From contig NZ_CM002285.1 of NCBI RefSeq assembly GCF_000497445.1, positions 8,056,885 to 8,075,507 on the forward strand: DNA of 18,623 bases, in the 5' to 3' direction. Below the pieces are notes generated by a model. The model was not told the DNA's origin and did not search any database. It saw only the letters and a list, made by a program, of their open reading frames with translations. Origin of the DNA: Streptomyces roseochromogenus subsp. oscitans DS 12.976. Lineage in GTDB: Bacteria; Actinomycetota; Actinomycetes; Streptomycetales; Streptomycetaceae. The position numbers and the translations under genes were made by a program. This document shows positions 16,042 to 18,623 of the stretch, piece after piece (within the stretch, counting starts at the first letter, position 1; every line of letters starts with the position of its first letter).

Positions 16042-18623
16042 ATGCGCTTTCGCGGGAAGTCGATCCGCCGGAAGATCGTGGCGCTGCTTCTCGTGCCGCT
16101 GGTGTCCCTGACCGCCATCTGGGGCTTCGCAACGGTACTCACAGGGCGCGACGTCGCCCGGCTGTTCCACGTTTCGGACGTCAAGCAGGACATCGGCTAC
16201 CCCGCCGAGGACACCGTCCGAGGGCTGCAGCAGGAGCGCCGCCAGACCCTCGTCTACCTCGCCGACCCGCGAGCCGCCGACGCCCTCGCCGCGCTGCAGC
16301 GCACCCGCACCGTCACCGACCGGGCGATCGCCAAGATCCGGAAGAACGCCGGCGAACACGACGTCCTCGACGCCATGGACGCGAACGACAGCGGGCGCGT
16401 CGCCGCGGTCCTGGACGCCTTCGACGGCCTCGACTCCCTGCGCCGCAGCGTCGAGCAGGGCACCGTCACCCGCACTCAGGCCTACGACCTGTACAACCGC
16501 CTCGTCGACCCGTGCTTCACCCTGCTCGCCGGCCTCGAAGGCATCGACGACGTCGAACTGGACGCGCAGTCCCGCGCGATGGTCAACGTAAGCCGCGCCC
16601 GCGAGCTGCTCTCCCGCGAGGACGCCCTGCTCGGCTCCTCCCTGGTCGTCGGCACGCTCACGCGTGCCGAGACCCGCGACATCTCCGACCTCGTCGCCCA
16701 GCGCTCCGTCCTGTACGAGGTCAGCCTGCCGCTGCTGCCCTCCGCCGAGCGTGATCGTTACGAAAGCCTCTGGAAGAACGCCACCACCGCCCCGCTGCGC
16801 ACGGCCGAACAGACCGTCATCGACACGGACTCCGGCACTCCACGCGGTGTCACCGCGCAGAGCTGGGACTCCGAGGCCGCAGGCGTCCTGGACCAACTCG
16901 GCACCCTCGACGACCAGGTGGGAGACCGCTTCCAGAGCCGTACGCACCCCGTGGCCATCGGCGTCATCCTGCAGGCGGCCGTCGCGGGCCTCCTCGGCCT
17001 GGTCGCGCTCGTGCTCTCCCTCGTCCTGTCCGTCCGGATCGGCCGCAGCCTCGTCCGCGACCTGCGCCAGCTGCGCCTGGACGCGCACGAGGCCTCCGGT
17101 GTCCGGCTGCCCAGCGTGATGCGCCGCCTGTCCGCCGGGGAAGAGGTCGACGTCGAGACCGAGGTGCCGCGCCTGGAGTACGACAAGAACGAGATAGGCG
17201 AGGTCGGCCAGGCCCTCAACACCCTCCAGCGCGCCGCTGTCGAGGCCGCAGTCAAGCAGGCCGAACTGCGCTCCGGTGTCTCCGAGGTCTTCGTCAACCT
17301 CGCCCGCCGCAGCCAGGTGCTGCTGCACAAGCAGCTCACGCTCCTCGACACCATGGAACGCCGCACCGAGGACACCGACGAACTCGCCGACCTGTTCCGC
17401 CTGGACCACCTCACCACCCGTATGCGCCGGCACGCCGAGGGCCTGGTGATCCTCTCCGGCGCCGCGCCCTCCCGGCAGTGGCGCCGCCCGGTGCAGCTGA
17501 TGGACATCGTGCGTGCCTCCGTCGCCGAGGTCGAGGACTACGAACGCATCGAGGTCCGGCGCCTGCCCAGGGTCGCCGTCACCGGACCGGCCGTCGCCGA
17601 CCTCACCCACCTGGTGGCCGAACTCCTGGAGAACGCCACGGTGTTCTCGCCCCCGCACACCGCTGTCCAGGTGCTCGGCGAGCGGGTCGCCAACGGCTTC
17701 ACACTGGAGATCCACGACCGGGGTCTCGGCATGACGGCCGAGGCCCTTCTGGACGCCAACCTGCGCCTCGCCGAGACCCCCGAGTTCGAGCTGTCCGACA
17801 CCGACCGGCTCGGCCTGTTCGTGGTCAGCCGCCTCGCTCAGCGCCAGAACGTCCGGGTCTCCCTCCAGCCGTCGCCCTACGGCGGCACCACCGCCGTCGT
17901 CTTCATCCCCGACGCGCTGCTGAGCGACGACGTACCGGACACCAACGGCCTCGGTTTCCGCCTCGACCGGGACCGCGGCCGCAAGGGAATCGGGCAGGCG
18001 GGCCGTGCCGGCGGGCGCGCCACGGGGCCGGTGCAGCTGCCCGGCCTGCCGACCTCGCTGCTGGACGGCCCGGTCGAACTGGAGGCGCCGGTGGATCTCG
18101 ACGCCATCGACGGCTTCCCCGACGTCCTGGAGGACGAGGACAGCGAGCGCGGCGGACTGTTCCGGCCCCGCCGCTCCCTCGCCCGCGCCGACGACCCGAC
18201 ACCCTCCCCGTCCGCCGACCGCGCATCACGCGGGGGCGACGGCGACCGCGGGCCGGGCGAGGAGGACGGCGACCGCTGGGCAGACGAGGACGACGGTGAC
18301 CACAGGTCTCGCGAAGGGGACAGCGACCGCCGGTCTGGCGAAGGGAACGGCGACCGCGGGCCCATACCGCTGCCGCGCCGGCAGACGCCCAAACTGGTCA
18401 GCTCGCACGGCAAGCCCGTCACCGACCAGCGCGCCCGCCGAGACGAAACCGACCAGCAGCCCTCCGCCGCCGCCCGCCGCCCCGACACCGGCGGACTGGC
18501 CCCGCTGCCCGCACGCCGGCGCACCACGGCCGCCCGCCGCCCCGCTGAACCCACCGACCGAGCCGAGGAACGCGGGCCGGCTCCCACCGCGGGCACCGAC
18601 GCCACCTCCGACGTCCCCGCGCT
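16042..18623 (+). CDS. cvnA: CvnA-type membrane histidine-kinase-like protein of a conservon (3' truncated by window)
   Basis: At least 860 residues are encoded before the window ends. Domain order: transmembrane helix 1 (about 11-33), a long helical extracytoplasmic region resembling the nitrate/nitrite-sensing NIT domain (about 50-300), transmembrane helix 2 (about 305-332), HAMP-like linker (333-400), a kinase dimerisation-like region (410-475) with LDHLTTRMRR containing His456, and a HATPase_c domain (515-625) with N-box Asn531 (ELLENATVFSPP), G1 DRGLGM and G2 RLGLFVVSRLAQ. A long acidic, Pro/Arg-rich tail follows. CvnA proteins act with CvnB (roadblock), CvnC (DUF742) and CvnD (GTPase) as a membrane signalling complex affecting development and antibiotic production; those partners would lie beyond the window. 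The ATG at 16042 has GGGGGAGG directly upstream; an in-frame ATG at 16000 has none. Confidence 0.92.
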   Translation, partial: MRFRGKSIRRKIVALLLVPLVSLTAIWGFATVLTGRDVARLFHVSDVKQDIGYPAEDTVRGLQQERRQTLVYLADPRAADALAALQRTRTVTDRAIAKIRKNAGEHDVLDAMDANDSGRVAAVLDAFDGLDSLRRSVEQGTVTRTQAYDLYNRLVDPCFTLLAGLEGIDDVELDAQSRAMVNVSRARELLSREDALLGSSLVVGTLTRAETRDISDLVAQRSVLYEVSLPLLPSAERDRYESLWKNATTAPLRTAEQTVIDTDSGTPRGVTAQSWDSEAAGVLDQLGTLDDQVGDRFQSRTHPVAIGVILQAAVAGLLGLVALVLSLVLSVRIGRSLVRDLRQLRLDAHEASGVRLPSVMRRLSAGEEVDVETEVPRLEYDKNEIGEVGQALNTLQRAAVEAAVKQAELRSGVSEVFVNLARRSQVLLHKQLTLLDTMERRTEDTDELADLFRLDHLTTRMRRHAEGLVILSGAAPSRQWRRPVQLMDIVRASVAEVEDYERIEVRRLPRVAVTGPAVADLTHLVAELLENATVFSPPHTAVQVLGERVANGFTLEIHDRGLGMTAEALLDANLRLAETPEFELSDTDRLGLFVVSRLAQRQNVRVSLQPSPYGGTTAVVFIPDALLSDDVPDTNGLGFRLDRDRGRKGIGQAGRAGGRATGPVQLPGLPTSLLDGPVELEAPVDLDAIDGFPDVLEDEDSERGGLFRPRRSLARADDPTPSPSADRASRGGDGDRGPGEEDGDRWADEDDGDHRSREGDSDRRSGEGNGDRGPIPLPRRQTPKLVSSHGKPVTDQRARRDETDQQPSAAARRPDTGGLAPLPARRRTTAARRPAEPTDRAEERGPAPTAGTDATSDVPA
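18241..18363 (+). repeat. 27-bp tandem repeat in the cvnA tail
   Basis: Four full and one partial copy of a 27-base unit lie in frame (18241, 18268, 18295, 18322, 18349), encoding degenerate nine-residue repeats that begin GDR: GDRGPGEED, GDRWADEDD, GDHRSREGD, SDRRSGEGN, GDRGP (residues 734 onward). The region is highly charged and probably disordered. The exact period points to expansion by slippage or recombination. Confidence 0.8.

Noticed and set aside
15709..17715. A 668-codon minus-strand frame opposite cvnA
   Set aside because: The opposite strand encodes clear transmembrane, HAMP and HATPase motifs. This frame has none and is a shadow.

Overview
The window is high-GC actinobacterial DNA, most likely a Streptomyces chromosome. 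The coding frames end almost every codon in G or C, GTG starts are common, a mycothiol-dependent enzyme is encoded, and the right end carries the sensor-like first gene of a 'conservon' (cvn) signalling operon. No tRNA, rRNA, CRISPR array, transposase or integrase was seen.

Layout. (1) 2-1792 (+): the C-terminal part of a large coiled-coil, SMC/Rad50-like ATPase cut by the window edge. (2) 1796-11790 (-): a tightly packed seven-gene operon, read right to left. Its order is mycothiol-dependent formaldehyde dehydrogenase, metallo-beta-lactamase-fold hydrolase, dimethylglycine oxidase, Rieske oxygenase of the glycine-betaine type, betaine aldehyde dehydrogenase, APC-family permease, choline oxidase. 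(3) 12051-12890 (-): an IclR-family regulator just upstream of the operon, separated from it by a strong hairpin terminator, a recognisable promoter and repeated candidate operator half-sites. (4) 13191-14943 (+): a divergent unit of Rieske ferredoxin, a small unrecognised ORF and an FAD-dependent ferredoxin reductase, joined by ATGA start/stop overlaps. (5) 15065-15622 (-): a small two-helix membrane protein. (6) 16042 to the window end (+): a CvnA-type membrane histidine-kinase-like protein, cut by the edge.

How the genes fit together. The permease would import choline or a related compound. Choline oxidase, alone or with the aldehyde dehydrogenase, yields glycine betaine. The Rieske oxygenase demethylates betaine to dimethylglycine and releases formaldehyde, with electrons plausibly supplied by the divergent ferredoxin and reductase. 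Dimethylglycine oxidase gives sarcosine and passes the carbon to folate. The mycothiol dehydrogenase and the hydrolase take formaldehyde to formate. IclR probably controls both sides. The enzyme families are well supported by motifs; the physiological substrate of the Rieske protein, its electron partners and the operator assignments are inference. No sarcosine oxidase is encoded here, so the last step to glycine must come from elsewhere.

Most interesting points: the apparent rewiring of a betaine oxygenase to a separate ferredoxin/reductase pair, the translationally coupled 82-residue ORF between those two, the shared 11-base motif in the two IclR-associated promoters, the DNP-type Walker B in the SMC-like ATPase, and a 27-bp tandem repeat in the CvnA tail.
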